Position numbers and translations under genes: made by a program | The notes under the pieces: generated by a model | Database searches by the model: none | What the model was told of the DNA's origin: nothing | Seen by the model: only the letters and a program-made list of their open reading frames with translations | NCBI RefSeq assembly: GCF_006861775.1 | Contig: NZ_VDGG01000010.1 | Coordinates: 33,923 to 97,922 of the forward strand | DNA length: 64,000 nucleotides | Source: Psychrobacillus soli | GTDB taxonomy: Bacteria > Bacillota > Bacilli > Bacillales_A > Planococcaceae | Direction of reading: 5' to 3' | Shown: positions 9,772 to 18,970 of the stretch, piece by piece | Layout: every line of letters begins with the position of its first letter | Numbering within the stretch: position 1 is the stretch's first letter

Positions 9772-11124
9772 TTACTTTACACTCGGTAATAATTTATTCA
9801 ATATAATTGCAACGATGGCAGCAGTTGCAACGGGTGAGTTAAATAAATATTGTAATGTAGTAGGTAAAGCGTATAAGAAATCATCAGGAATGAATGTTAA
9901 AGCTAATGTCAAAATCATTGGCACAGCGATGACATACATTTCTTTTTCACCGATACGCTCATTTTTCATCACTTTCATTCCACTAATAGCAATCACACCA
10001 CAAATGATGACGAAAACGCCACCGATTACGGCAGATGGAATAGACGATATTAGAGCCGATAATTTACTTGAAAAACCAAATAATACAAACCAGACACCAG
10101 CTACAATAAAAACAATTCGGCTAGCAACACCGGTAATTGAAATGATTCCTGCATTCGTTGAATAACCAGTTACAGGAGTCGTACCCAATAACGAAGCTAC
10201 TAGACAGCCAATCCCCTCACCGATAACTCCACGATTAATGTTTTGATCGGTTAATGGTTTGTCTATTACATTACTTACCGCAAACCACGTGCCAGTTGTT
10301 TCTGCCATTAACACAACGTAAATAATAATCATTGTTATGATCGCAGATGGGTTAAAAGAAAAACTAAAATCGATAAAAGGAATTTGGGGAAGACTAAACC
10401 ATTTTGCTTCTGCAACAGCAGATAAGTCCAATACTCCCATAAAACTAGCCGCCATACACCCGACGATTAGCGATATAATAACCGAAGCAATACGGAAAAT
10501 GCGACCATTATTTTGAAACAAAGAACCTAGCATCACACATAGAATAAGCATAGTACCTGAGATAAGTGCTAAATACACGTTTTGGGTAACAGTAGCACCA
10601 ACAGCATTATAAATATTATCATTTAAGGCAACAGGCATTAAGGACAGACCGACTACAAAAATGATGGTACCCCCAACAATTGGAGGTACAAAAGATTTAA
10701 TCAATTTATGGAAGATGCCAGTAAATCCTAAAATAATTACTAGAATAGCGGCAATTAAGCTAGCACCTAAAACCGTACTCCATCCATTTATTCCACCACC
10801 ACTAGCAGCGTATATACCTACGATAGCCCCGATTGGAATAAAAGAAGGCCCTTGAGCAACAGGTAGTTTCATACAGAAATAGGTTTGTATAATTGTTGCA
10901 ATCCCAGCAGCTATAAAGGTAGATTGTATTAAAGCTGTTGATTGACCAGCCTGTAGAGAAATCAGCATGGCGATAATAAAGGGAACTACGTATACGTCCA
11001 TAGCTAATACATGTTGTAAACCGAGTAAAATAGACTGCCCGCGTGAGACTTTTTCGTCGGGTCCAACCGTTAAGTGTTGATGGTTACTTTTTTCTTCCGT
11101 TTGTTTATTTATTGGTACTACCAT
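9772..11124 (-). CDS. NCS2-family nucleobase (uracil/xanthine) permease
   Basis: The 450-residue protein has about 12 to 14 hydrophobic segments and NCS2 features: GLQHVLAMDVYVVPF near residue 35, QGPSFIPIGA near 95, and the later VIDKPLTDQNINRGVIGEG and TPVTGYSTNAGIISITGVAS segments. NCS2 carriers bring in uracil, xanthine, uric acid or related bases by proton or sodium symport. The substrate cannot be set from sequence. The ATG at 11124 follows TAGGAG at a slightly long distance. It stands alone, with no purine catabolism genes beside it. Confidence 0.88.
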   Translation of the reverse strand: MVVPINKQTEEKSNHQHLTVGPDEKVSRGQSILLGLQHVLAMDVYVVPFIIAMLISLQAGQSTALIQSTFIAAGIATIIQTYFCMKLPVAQGPSFIPIGAIVGIYAASGGGINGWSTVLGASLIAAILVIILGFTGIFHKLIKSFVPPIVGGTIIFVVGLSLMPVALNDNIYNAVGATVTQNVYLALISGTMLILCVMLGSLFQNNGRIFRIASVIISLIVGCMAASFMGVLDLSAVAEAKWFSLPQIPFIDFSFSFNPSAIITMIIIYVVLMAETTGTWFAVSNVIDKPLTDQNINRGVIGEGIGCLVASLLGTTPVTGYSTNAGIISITGVASRIVFIVAGVWFVLFGFSSKLSALISSIPSAVIGGVFVIICGVIAISGMKVMKNERIGEKEMYVIAVPMILTLALTFIPDDFLYALPTTLQYLFNSPVATAAIVAIILNKLLPSVK

Positions 11125-11451
11125 TTTGGGTGAACACTCCTAAACGTTCGTATTTATTTAATATATTTGATATTATAGAGTAATATATAACGATTATCTA
11201 CACTAAAAGCGAACTATTTTTATTTTATAAAAAAGAAAGTTTGTGTTTTTGGGTGGTTGCAAAATGTTCGGAATCAAATTTTATGATTACAATCATGATT
11301 TCAATGGAATTTTAGTTCAACTATTCATTCGTTTGAAGTATGGTCATAATTTGTAAATGAAATTACATACAATTCGATTGCAAGTTGCATTTCATTGGAA
11401 TACCATGAAAAGAAGGAAAAAGTCGTTTGAAGTTTTAAGGGGGTTACGAAA
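11125..11451. other. Divergent gene-free region between the permease and ykuI
   Basis: This 327-base AT-rich stretch must hold both promoters. I see no convincing riboswitch, palindrome or terminator. Two half-sites resembling PurR boxes (ACGAAC and GTTCG types) are present but too far apart to call. Confidence 0.5.
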
Positions 11452-12657
11452 ATGGATGCAATAGAAGTACTAACGAATTTAGATAAATTAAAAGTGTGTT
11501 TTCAGCCGATTTTTAGTGCGGATGAGCATATAGTTGTTGCATATGAAATCTCTGGTAAGCTTATTGTCGACGATAACCAGGTGAATTTGAATTCATTTGC
11601 CTACGATGAGGATATTCCAGAAGAGTATCGAGTGGAAGTGACACATAAAATTTGGAGTCTTGGCCTTTCTCAATTAGCGATGGAAGCAAAAGATTTCGAT
11701 ATTTATTTACCGTGCAATGCCAATTTGCTCGTACTAGACTATGGGGAAAGTTATTTTGATATCATTAAACAGTATATTTCAGAAGATAAGTTAGAGCGAA
11801 TCGTTGTTGTCGTTTCGGAGCATGATTTTAAAGGAGCATTTAAAGAACTAAATAATGTGCTTCGTTATTTCCGGACATACGGGATCAAAATTGCTATAAA
11901 CCAAGTTGGCTCTGAAAGTCATTTAGATTATATAAATATGTTATCTCCTAACATTTTGAAGTTGAACATAGCAAAGTTGAGTTATGAGTCTTGGGGTGTG
12001 GAAAATGATTTGTTCACATCACTTAGTACAATGGCGCGTAGAATTGGTGCAAATATGTTATTTGAAGGCATCGATAGTGTTCATCAGCTTCAATTTGCAT
12101 GGAAAAATGGTGGACGCTATTATCAAGGAAAATATTTAGCCGATGTACATACAACAACAATTCCACGAGATCAATTAAAAGAGAGTTTCAAAGAAAAATG
12201 TCAGCAGTTCATCTCTGCAGAAAAACGTCTTCTGGAAGGAAATTACAATGAGCTAAAAGCGTTGCAGAATATATTAGAGAAATCCGTCCACCGTTTAAAG
12301 CCTGTGAGTAATGATGCGGAGCAGCTTCTTGCACTTGCTCATGCACTTGATGATTATTCCTTCCGTCTTTATATTTGCGATGAAGAAGGTTTTCAAACAT
12401 CTCCTAATATTATGCGAATCGATAACGAATGGCATATACAAAAAGAAGCGATCAATAAAAATTGGAGTTGGCGTCCATACTTTTTGAAAACTATTATTAC
12501 TATGCGTAATGATCAAAATGGTGTTTTTTCCGACGTGTATAGCGACATTGACACGGGGGAAATGACGCGTACTTTTTCAGTACCAGTTAATGCGAATAGG
12601 TATTTGTTCATCGATATTTCCTACGAATACTTATTTAAACGTAATATTTTTAGATAA
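11452..12657 (+). CDS. ykuI: YkuI-type protein: degenerate EAL domain plus sensor-like C-terminal domain
   Basis: The 401-residue protein aligns along its whole length with B. subtilis YkuI: an N-terminal EAL fold (residues 1-245), a helical linker, then the YkuI_C PAS-like domain (SFRLYICDEEGFQ, NWSWRPYF, SDIDTGEMTRTFSVP). EAL domains hydrolyse or bind cyclic di-GMP. Here the EAL signature reads EIS, the segment expected to carry a metal-binding Glu reads VVVSEH, and the usual DxxG reads NQVG with Asp replaced by Asn. Hydrolysis is therefore doubtful and a binding or scaffolding role more likely. It is a single gene with its own terminator. Confidence 0.88.
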   Translation: MDAIEVLTNLDKLKVCFQPIFSADEHIVVAYEISGKLIVDDNQVNLNSFAYDEDIPEEYRVEVTHKIWSLGLSQLAMEAKDFDIYLPCNANLLVLDYGESYFDIIKQYISEDKLERIVVVVSEHDFKGAFKELNNVLRYFRTYGIKIAINQVGSESHLDYINMLSPNILKLNIAKLSYESWGVENDLFTSLSTMARRIGANMLFEGIDSVHQLQFAWKNGGRYYQGKYLADVHTTTIPRDQLKESFKEKCQQFISAEKRLLEGNYNELKALQNILEKSVHRLKPVSNDAEQLLALAHALDDYSFRLYICDEEGFQTSPNIMRIDNEWHIQKEAINKNWSWRPYFLKTIITMRNDQNGVFSDVYSDIDTGEMTRTFSVPVNANRYLFIDISYEYLFKRNIFR

Positions 12658-12747
12658 AATAATAAATTTACATCACGGAATAAATAATTCAAATGCTGAA
12701 AGAGAAATGAATGAAGAAGTTCTTGTCGAAAGTTGAATAACCTTAGT

Positions 12748-12787
12748 AACTCCATTTATGGCTAATCGTCATAGATGGAGTTTTTTT
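12748..12787 (+). terminator. Terminator of ykuI
   Basis: AACTCCATTTATG pairs with CATAGATGGAGTT, followed by seven T. Confidence 0.85.
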
Positions 12788-12953
12788 ACGTGGAAAAGAT
12801 CGCATAATACCATTAAATGCTAGTTGAAAAGGGTTATAGTAACTATATTTTTGTGAAAATATTGTAAAATATAAGTTTTATTTCGTGAAAATTCCATGTG
12901 CAATTTATTGTAATTATCGACAAAATACTAGTTCTTAAGAATCACAAATTATG

Positions 12954-12983
12954 TTGACAAAGCTGTTATGCCTGAAGTAATAT
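12954..12983 (+). promoter_or_regulatory. Promoter and overlapping palindrome before the Liv-type operon
   Basis: A perfect TTGACA at 12954-12959 and TAATAT at 12978-12983 are 18 bp apart, 49 bases before the GTG start. A palindrome ATATTC-A-GAATAT at 12980-12992 sits on the -10 box, where a repressor would block transcription. A TGAA-N6-TTCA arrangement at 12973-12986 vaguely recalls fatty-acid repressor (FadR) sites; this is only suggestive. The rest of the 374-base gap after ykuI shows nothing else. Confidence 0.5.
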
Positions 12984-13031
12984 TCAGAATATATTCAAAA
13001 ATGGAAAATTGGATTTGAGAGGAGAATCGTA

Positions 13032-13805
13032 GTGGAACCTATTTTAGAGATAGAAGCCGTGTCTTTACAATTTGGGGGAGTAAAGGCATTAGATGACGTC
13101 ACCTATCATATAGAAAAAGGGGAGATCTTCTCACTTATTGGCCCTAATGGTGCTGGGAAAACAAGTATGCTCAACTGTATTAGCGGTTTATATCAACCAA
13201 CTAGCGGTTCCATCCGTTATAAGGGTCAGGAAATAGTTAACAAGAAGCCTTACCATCGGACAACACTTGGGATTGCGCGGGCTTTTCAAAATATTGCACT
13301 GTTTGCTCATATGTCTGTACTTGATAATTTGAAGTTAGGTAGACATACATTAATGAACTCAGGTGCAATAAGTGGAGGAATGTATGTTGGTAAAGCGGCT
13401 AATGAAGAAATTGAGCATCGCAAAAAAGTAGAAGAAGTCATTGAGTTTCTAGAACTACAAGATATTCGTCATACGCCAGTTGGAACGCTTCCTTACGGAT
13501 TACAAAAACGAGTGGAAGTAGGTAGAGCGCTGGCATTAGGACCGGAGTTAATATTATTAGATGAACCAATGGCCGGGATGAACAATTCTGAAAAAGATCT
13601 AATGGCTCGTTTCATATTAGACATGCATGAGGTGATGGATATAACTGTTGTACTAATCGAGCATGATTTAGGTATTGTCATGAATTTATCCGATCATATT
13701 GCAGTTTTAGATTTTGGAAAACGTATTGGATTTGGTACGCCGGAAGAAATACAGAAAAATCCGGATGTAATCCGAGCTTATATTGGAGAAGAAACCGTTA
13801 TTTAG
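13032..13805 (+). CDS. Branched-chain-type ABC importer ATPase (LivG-like)
   Basis: The 257-residue ATPase has Walker A GPNGAGKTSMLN near residue 40, the LivG-type motif GIARAFQNIALF, a signature loop written LPYGLQKRVEVGRAL (LSGGQ replaced by LPYGLQ, usual for LivG), Walker B LILLDEPMAGMN and the D/H-loop IEHDLGIVM. It starts with GTG after GAGAGGAGAA. It is the first of six genes that encode both ATPases, both permeases and the binding protein of a hydrophobic-amino-acid-type (HAAT) importer plus an acyl-CoA synthetase. Confidence 0.9.
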   Translation: MEPILEIEAVSLQFGGVKALDDVTYHIEKGEIFSLIGPNGAGKTSMLNCISGLYQPTSGSIRYKGQEIVNKKPYHRTTLGIARAFQNIALFAHMSVLDNLKLGRHTLMNSGAISGGMYVGKAANEEIEHRKKVEEVIEFLELQDIRHTPVGTLPYGLQKRVEVGRALALGPELILLDEPMAGMNNSEKDLMARFILDMHEVMDITVVLIEHDLGIVMNLSDHIAVLDFGKRIGFGTPEEIQKNPDVIRAYIGEETVI

Positions 13806-13820
13806 AAAGGTGGAACAAGC

Positions 13821-15716
13821 GTGGGGTCAGAAAAAACATTACCTAATCTTTTAGCGGAACGTGCGTCCAAGAACGAACACGAAGTTGCATTAAGACAAAA
13901 ACATCTAGGGATATGGAACGAAATCACTTGGGGGGACTATTTTCAAAAAGTAGAGCAACTGTCCATTTCACTTACTAAAAAGTTGAATTTCCAAAGCGGG
14001 GAAAAACTCGCAATTATAGGGGAAAACCGCCCACAGTGGCTCTATTCTCAAATGGCTACACAAAGTTTAGGTGGTATTTCGGTTGGGATTTATCAAGAAT
14101 CGCTTCCAGAGCAGCTTATATACTATTTAAATGATTGCCAGGCCCGTATTGTTGTCGTGGAAGATCAGGAACAAGTAGATAAATTGCTAGAAATTGAAAA
14201 AGAAATTCCACTTGTCGAACATATCATTTTTTACAATAAACAAGGAATGCGCCATTATAAACATTCGAAGCTAATAGATTTCGAGGATCTATTGGATAAT
14301 GGGGTCAGTTTAATAGAAGATAATCGTCACTTTTTTCAAGATAAATTGGCGCAAAGGCTTGGAGACGATCATGCAATGATTGCTTATAGCGCAGCAACAA
14401 CTGGAAAACCAAGGGGGGTATTGCTTACACATGAAAATCTACTAGAAGCCGCCAAAAACCTGGCGATGGTAGACCAAATGGAAAACAAAGATGATTACTT
14501 TTCGTTTTTACCACTTTCTTGGATTAACGAGCAAGTGCTAAGTAGCGTTATGCCATTATTAACTGGAATCGTCGTAAACTTTCCAGAAAAGGCGCATACG
14601 GTGATCGGTGATTTACGTGAGATAGGACCAAAAATGCTTCTAGCATCGCCAAGGGTTTTTCAAAAGATCATGTCTGATTTTACGATAAGAATGGAAGGGG
14701 CAAGTTGGTTTAAGAAAAAGGTCTATCAAACTTTTAAGAAGTACGGAGACAAAATGGCACGAGCGAAGCTAAATAAGCAAACGCTTTCATTTGGAGAGAA
14801 GTGCATGTACCAACTTGGTGATTTCCTTGTTTTCAGTGCGATTCGAGATCATCTTGGATTAGCTAGGATAAAAAGGGCTTATATCGCAGGAGCTGCACTT
14901 CAAACAGAGGCATTTTATTTTTTTCATAGTATTGGAGTGAATGTAAAACAAACATATGGGGGGACAGAGTTAGCTGGAATCGCATTTGTTCAGCATGATG
15001 AGAATATTAAGGTGGAAAGTTCGGGTGTACCTCTACCTGGAACGGAAGTAAGAATTGGGGAAGATGGGGTCATTTACGTAAGAAACTCTTCTATTTCTAC
15101 ACAGTATTTACATGAGGAAGATCGCCAGACAATGACCGATGGATGGACTACTCTCGGGGATTGTGGCCGCTTAGGAACAGATGGGCATCTTTATATGCTC
15201 GATCGACAAGAGGATATTATTAAGGATCAAAATGACAAACTTATTTATCCGAGAATAGTAGAAAATACATTGAAAACAAGTCCGTATATCCAAGAGGCTG
15301 TCTGTTTCGGTAAGGATATGCCGTATATGACAGCTATTTTGAATATCGACTTGAACAGTGTAGGACGTTGGGCAGATAAAAATCGAATTGTTTATACCGA
15401 ATACTCCGATTTAGCTAGAAATCCTCAAGTTGTAGAGTTTATCGAACAACAAGTGACAAAGTTAATGGACCAGATACCTTCTTACGCACGAGTAAAAAAA
15501 TTTACTATTTTACACAAACAGTTTAGTGCGGATGATGGTGAACTTACTCGTACATTAAAAGTAAGAAGGAGTTTCATAGAGGATAAGTATCAAATGCTTA
15601 TAAATGGTATGTATTCCGAGACTCAAAAAGTAACGATGACTAATTTTGAAAAAGAATCTATTGGGGAGATCAGTTTGCAAGTTATTCAGTTGAACATGAA
15701 ACAGGGGGTGGCTTAA
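13821..15716 (+). CDS. Long-chain acyl-CoA synthetase (AMP-forming), FadD15-like
   Basis: The 631-residue protein is an ANL-superfamily ligase: ATP-binding loop YSAATTGKPRGVLLTHENL near residue 190, the acyl-pocket region YGGTELAG near 380, the TDGWTTLGDCG motif near 440, and the C-terminal catalytic lysine in TRTLKVRR. The P-loop reads SAATTG instead of the usual SGTTG. Such enzymes activate fatty or aryl acids to CoA thioesters through acyl-AMP. It lies inside a Liv-type ABC operon, 15 bases after the first ATPase gene and 2 bases before the permease, so the import cargo is probably a carboxylic acid that is trapped as its CoA ester. Confidence 0.9.
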   Translation: MGSEKTLPNLLAERASKNEHEVALRQKHLGIWNEITWGDYFQKVEQLSISLTKKLNFQSGEKLAIIGENRPQWLYSQMATQSLGGISVGIYQESLPEQLIYYLNDCQARIVVVEDQEQVDKLLEIEKEIPLVEHIIFYNKQGMRHYKHSKLIDFEDLLDNGVSLIEDNRHFFQDKLAQRLGDDHAMIAYSAATTGKPRGVLLTHENLLEAAKNLAMVDQMENKDDYFSFLPLSWINEQVLSSVMPLLTGIVVNFPEKAHTVIGDLREIGPKMLLASPRVFQKIMSDFTIRMEGASWFKKKVYQTFKKYGDKMARAKLNKQTLSFGEKCMYQLGDFLVFSAIRDHLGLARIKRAYIAGAALQTEAFYFFHSIGVNVKQTYGGTELAGIAFVQHDENIKVESSGVPLPGTEVRIGEDGVIYVRNSSISTQYLHEEDRQTMTDGWTTLGDCGRLGTDGHLYMLDRQEDIIKDQNDKLIYPRIVENTLKTSPYIQEAVCFGKDMPYMTAILNIDLNSVGRWADKNRIVYTEYSDLARNPQVVEFIEQQVTKLMDQIPSYARVKKFTILHKQFSADDGELTRTLKVRRSFIEDKYQMLINGMYSETQKVTMTNFEKESIGEISLQVIQLNMKQGVA

Positions 15717-15718
15717 AC

Positions 15719-16603
15719 ATGACTTTTTTTCTACAAATGCTCGTAACAGGAGTGGTTGTCGGTAGTATTTATGGACTGGTTGCATTAGGGTTTGTCTTAA
15801 TTTATAGAGCTAGCGGTGCATTGAATTTGGCAAATGGAGAATTCGTTATTATTGGACCTTATATCTGTTTAATCTTAATGACTGCTTATAAAATTCCATT
15901 CATGTATGCATTACTTATCACACTTGTGTTCAGTGCTGTTCTAGGGCTTGTTGTGGAGAGGTTGGTTATTAGACCTATACAGAATGCACCGGTTGTATCC
16001 GTCATTATGGCCACCATAGGATTGTCGAGCCTGCTCGGTGGAGCGGTGCATATGATCTGGGGTCACAAGACACGTACATTTCCACCGGTTTTTCCACAAA
16101 CCCCAATAAATATTGCGGGAGTGATCATCACTCCTGTTTATCTTTGGTCATTTGTCGTGGTTGTTGTGCTACTGGTCATTTTTTCTCTGTTCTTCAAGTT
16201 TTCTAAAATGGGGAATGCGATGAGAGCGGTTGCCGATGATCGTCAAGCGGCACTATCAATGGGGATGAGTGTGAAATACGTCTATGCTGCAACTTGGATG
16301 ATTGCTGCAGTTGTAGCTGCTGTTGGGGGAGTACTTCTAGGGAACATAAATGGTCTAAGCCCTACTATGTCCGCTATAGGTTTAACCGTTTTACCAGTCG
16401 TTATTTTAGGAGGCCTGGATAGTGTTTTAGGAGCAATTATTGGAGGATTTATCATTGGGATCGTTCAAAACTTAGCTGGAGGTTATTTGGACCCGCTTGT
16501 AGGAGGGGGGCTAAAAGATGTTGTCCCTTTTATCATTGTTCTCCTTATTTTGATGTTAAAACCACATGGCTTATTTGGTAGTCGAAGAATTGAGAGGGTG
16601 TGA
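15719..16603 (+). CDS. Branched-chain-type ABC importer permease (LivH-like)
   Basis: A membrane protein of about eight hydrophobic segments with the LivH features GLVALGFVLIYRASGALNLA near residue 20 and the coupling region AMRAVADDRQAALSMGM near 170. It starts two bases after the synthetase stop. It pairs with the LivM-like protein encoded next. Confidence 0.92.
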   Translation: MTFFLQMLVTGVVVGSIYGLVALGFVLIYRASGALNLANGEFVIIGPYICLILMTAYKIPFMYALLITLVFSAVLGLVVERLVIRPIQNAPVVSVIMATIGLSSLLGGAVHMIWGHKTRTFPPVFPQTPINIAGVIITPVYLWSFVVVVVLLVIFSLFFKFSKMGNAMRAVADDRQAALSMGMSVKYVYAATWMIAAVVAAVGGVLLGNINGLSPTMSAIGLTVLPVVILGGLDSVLGAIIGGFIIGIVQNLAGGYLDPLVGGGLKDVVPFIIVLLILMLKPHGLFGSRRIERV

Positions 16604-16607
16604 TAGA

Positions 16608-17669
16608 GTGCGTAATTTATTTGTAAGAGAAAGCGGGAATTATAAAACTTCCTATAGCGACGATATGAAGTTGTTTGGGACTACTGGAGCTAAAGTGAAA
16701 GCCCTGCTCATTGTGCTTATCGTTCTCACACTGCCTCTTTTTGTGTCCAATTACTGGATAGGACTATTTACACTATGTGCCATAGCGTCTGTGGGGGCAA
16801 TCGGTCTTAATATTTTGACCGGTTTAACAGGTCAAATATCGATCGGAGTAGGAGCCTTTCTAGGGGTGGGAGGGTATACTTCGGCCATATTGACATCCAC
16901 TTATGGTATAAGCTTTTGGATTGCATTGCCAATAGCTGGAATTGTGACGGCATTAATAGGCGGTCTATTTGGGATCCCTTCTTTACGATTAAAGGGCTTG
17001 TATTTAGCTATTGCCACTCTAGCCGCTCAAGTTATTATTCTATTTGTTATTAGCAGATGGGATAGTTTAACAGGTGGAACGGCAGGAATGGTCCTTAACC
17101 GACCTACAATCGGAGAGTTTTCTTTATCAACAAATACAGGGTATTACTATTTATGTGCCATTATTCTTTTATTAACGGTATTGTATGCGACAAATTTAAT
17201 AAGAACACGAACTGGACGAGCTTTTTTAGCGGTCCGTGATCGTGATATTGCGGCACAAATTATGGGGATTAATCTATTCCAATATAAAGTAATGGCATTT
17301 GCGATTAGTTCCTTTTTTGTTGGAATTGCAGGTGCATTACTTGCCCATTACACGATGATCGTTAGCCCGGAACTTTATAATTTTCATGTATCAATAGAAT
17401 ATTTGGCAATGATTTTGATCGGTGGTTTAGGTAGTGTATTCGGTTCCATTTTGGGAGCTGTTTTTATCACGCTATTGCCAGTAAGTTTAAGCTCAGTTAT
17501 TGATATGTTGGCTGCTTTTGCGCCGGATTTGTACCAACTGCTTTCCGCTTTTAAAGACTTTGTATTTGGTGCAGTTATTATTATATTTTTAATATTTGAA
17601 CCAGGGGGGCTAGCTCATATTTGGCTCAATATAAAAAAATACTTTAAATTATGGCCGTTTTCTTATTAG
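16608..17669 (+). CDS. Branched-chain-type ABC importer permease (LivM-like)
   Basis: The second permease has about ten hydrophobic segments, the LivM motif GLTGQISIGVGAFLGVGGYT near residue 65 and the coupling stretch GRAFLAVRDRDIAAQIMGIN. The frame is open from 16566, inside livH, but the GTG at 16608 with GAGAGGG nine bases upstream is the better start, four bases after the livH stop. Confidence 0.9.
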   Translation: MRNLFVRESGNYKTSYSDDMKLFGTTGAKVKALLIVLIVLTLPLFVSNYWIGLFTLCAIASVGAIGLNILTGLTGQISIGVGAFLGVGGYTSAILTSTYGISFWIALPIAGIVTALIGGLFGIPSLRLKGLYLAIATLAAQVIILFVISRWDSLTGGTAGMVLNRPTIGEFSLSTNTGYYYLCAIILLLTVLYATNLIRTRTGRAFLAVRDRDIAAQIMGINLFQYKVMAFAISSFFVGIAGALLAHYTMIVSPELYNFHVSIEYLAMILIGGLGSVFGSILGAVFITLLPVSLSSVIDMLAAFAPDLYQLLSAFKDFVFGAVIIIFLIFEPGGLAHIWLNIKKYFKLWPFSY

Positions 17670-17700
17670 AATTTCTTTTTAAAAACAGAGGGGGATATTC

Positions 17701-18927
17701 ATGAAAATGAGAAAAAGTATGTTGACAAGTTTGTTTATGGGAATCATGTTCGTATTATTGCTTGGTGCGTGTTCATCAGATGAAAAAGTAGCAGTAAGCG
17801 GAGATGTGACAAAAGGGGAGAGAACGGTTGTAATTGGTGGACTTTATGATATTACTGGAGGAACTGGCGATGTAGGGACACCTTATGCAGAAGGGGAGCA
17901 AGCGTATTTTAAGTATTTAAAGAGTAAAGGTGGAGTAGAGGGTCTAACTATTGAATTGACTGGAAAAGATTACGCGTATGAAATTCCACAAGCGCAGAAA
18001 ATTTATCAGGAACTTCGTGATAAGGAAAAAGTTTCTGCTGTACTTGGTTGGGGAACTGGAGACACGGAAGCTTTGCGTCAACAAGTAGCTAGCGATAAGC
18101 TGCCATACTTTTCTGCTTCTTATTCGGAAAACTTAAAAAGTCTTGAGGAAAGCCCGTATAATTTCTTGGCCGCTGCGTCTTACTCAGACCAAGGCCGCTC
18201 CGTTTTGAAATGGATTAAAGATAATCATAAAGGATCTGCTCCAAAAGTTGCATTATTGTATAATGATACTGCATTTGGACGTTCGCCGATTGAAGATATT
18301 AAAGCATATGGTGCGGAAATAGGCGTCGAAATTGTTGATGAGCAAATCGTTGATGTGCAAGCAACAGAAGCACAATCTCAATTGCTGAATATGCAAAAGA
18401 AAAATCCTGATTATGCAATTATTCAAGAAACATGGGGAGCAACTGCTACCATTTTAAGAGATGCTAAAACGCTTGGTATTGAAACGCAATTTATCGGTTT
18501 GAACTGGGCATCCGGTGAAGGAGTAATTGATATTGTTGGTAATGACATTGCAGAAGGTTATATCGGAATTCTTTCCCATGCAATGCCATCGGAAGACCTT
18601 CCAGGAATGGCGGAAGTGAAAGAATATTTAGAAGCAGAAGGAAAGACATTAGAAGACATTAACCAGAAATTCATTCAAGGATGGACTACTGCGAAAATTT
18701 TAGTTGCGGGGATTCAAGAAGCTGCCAAAAAACATCCAGAAGGTGAATTGACAGGGGAAGAAATTCGTTCAGGTATAGAGTCATTAAAGAATTTAGATCT
18801 TGGTGGTTTAGGAGCTCCCGTCAGCTTTAGTGCAGATAACCATACAGGTACGGAGCAAACTCGTCTTGGCGTAGTTAAAGGTGGAAAATGGGAGCCGTTG
18901 ACTGACTATTTCAGCCACAAAGATTAA
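17701..18927 (+). CDS. Branched-chain-type ABC importer substrate-binding lipoprotein (LivK-like)
   Basis: A lipoprotein signal ends in LGAC (Cys24), followed by a type I periplasmic-binding fold of about 385 residues: GGLYDITGGTGDVGTPYAEG near residue 48, AVLGWGTGD and FSASYSENL in the first lobe. The family binds branched-chain amino acids, amides, urea or small aromatic and aliphatic acids. The missing classic Ser-Ala-Thr amino-acid pocket signature and the embedded acyl-CoA synthetase favour an organic acid as ligand, though this is inference. Confidence 0.88.
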   Translation: MKMRKSMLTSLFMGIMFVLLLGACSSDEKVAVSGDVTKGERTVVIGGLYDITGGTGDVGTPYAEGEQAYFKYLKSKGGVEGLTIELTGKDYAYEIPQAQKIYQELRDKEKVSAVLGWGTGDTEALRQQVASDKLPYFSASYSENLKSLEESPYNFLAAASYSDQGRSVLKWIKDNHKGSAPKVALLYNDTAFGRSPIEDIKAYGAEIGVEIVDEQIVDVQATEAQSQLLNMQKKNPDYAIIQETWGATATILRDAKTLGIETQFIGLNWASGEGVIDIVGNDIAEGYIGILSHAMPSEDLPGMAEVKEYLEAEGKTLEDINQKFIQGWTTAKILVAGIQEAAKKHPEGELTGEEIRSGIESLKNLDLGGLGAPVSFSADNHTGTEQTRLGVVKGGKWEPLTDYFSHKD

Positions 18928-18970
18928 GGAATGGATACAAATAAATGAATTTGGTGGAGAGGAGAATACG

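Noticed and set aside
11130..11220. PurR-box-like half-sites (CGAAC and GTTCG) before the nucleobase permease
   Set aside because: They are about 60 bases apart rather than the roughly 16-17 bp expected for a PurR operator, and each has mismatches.
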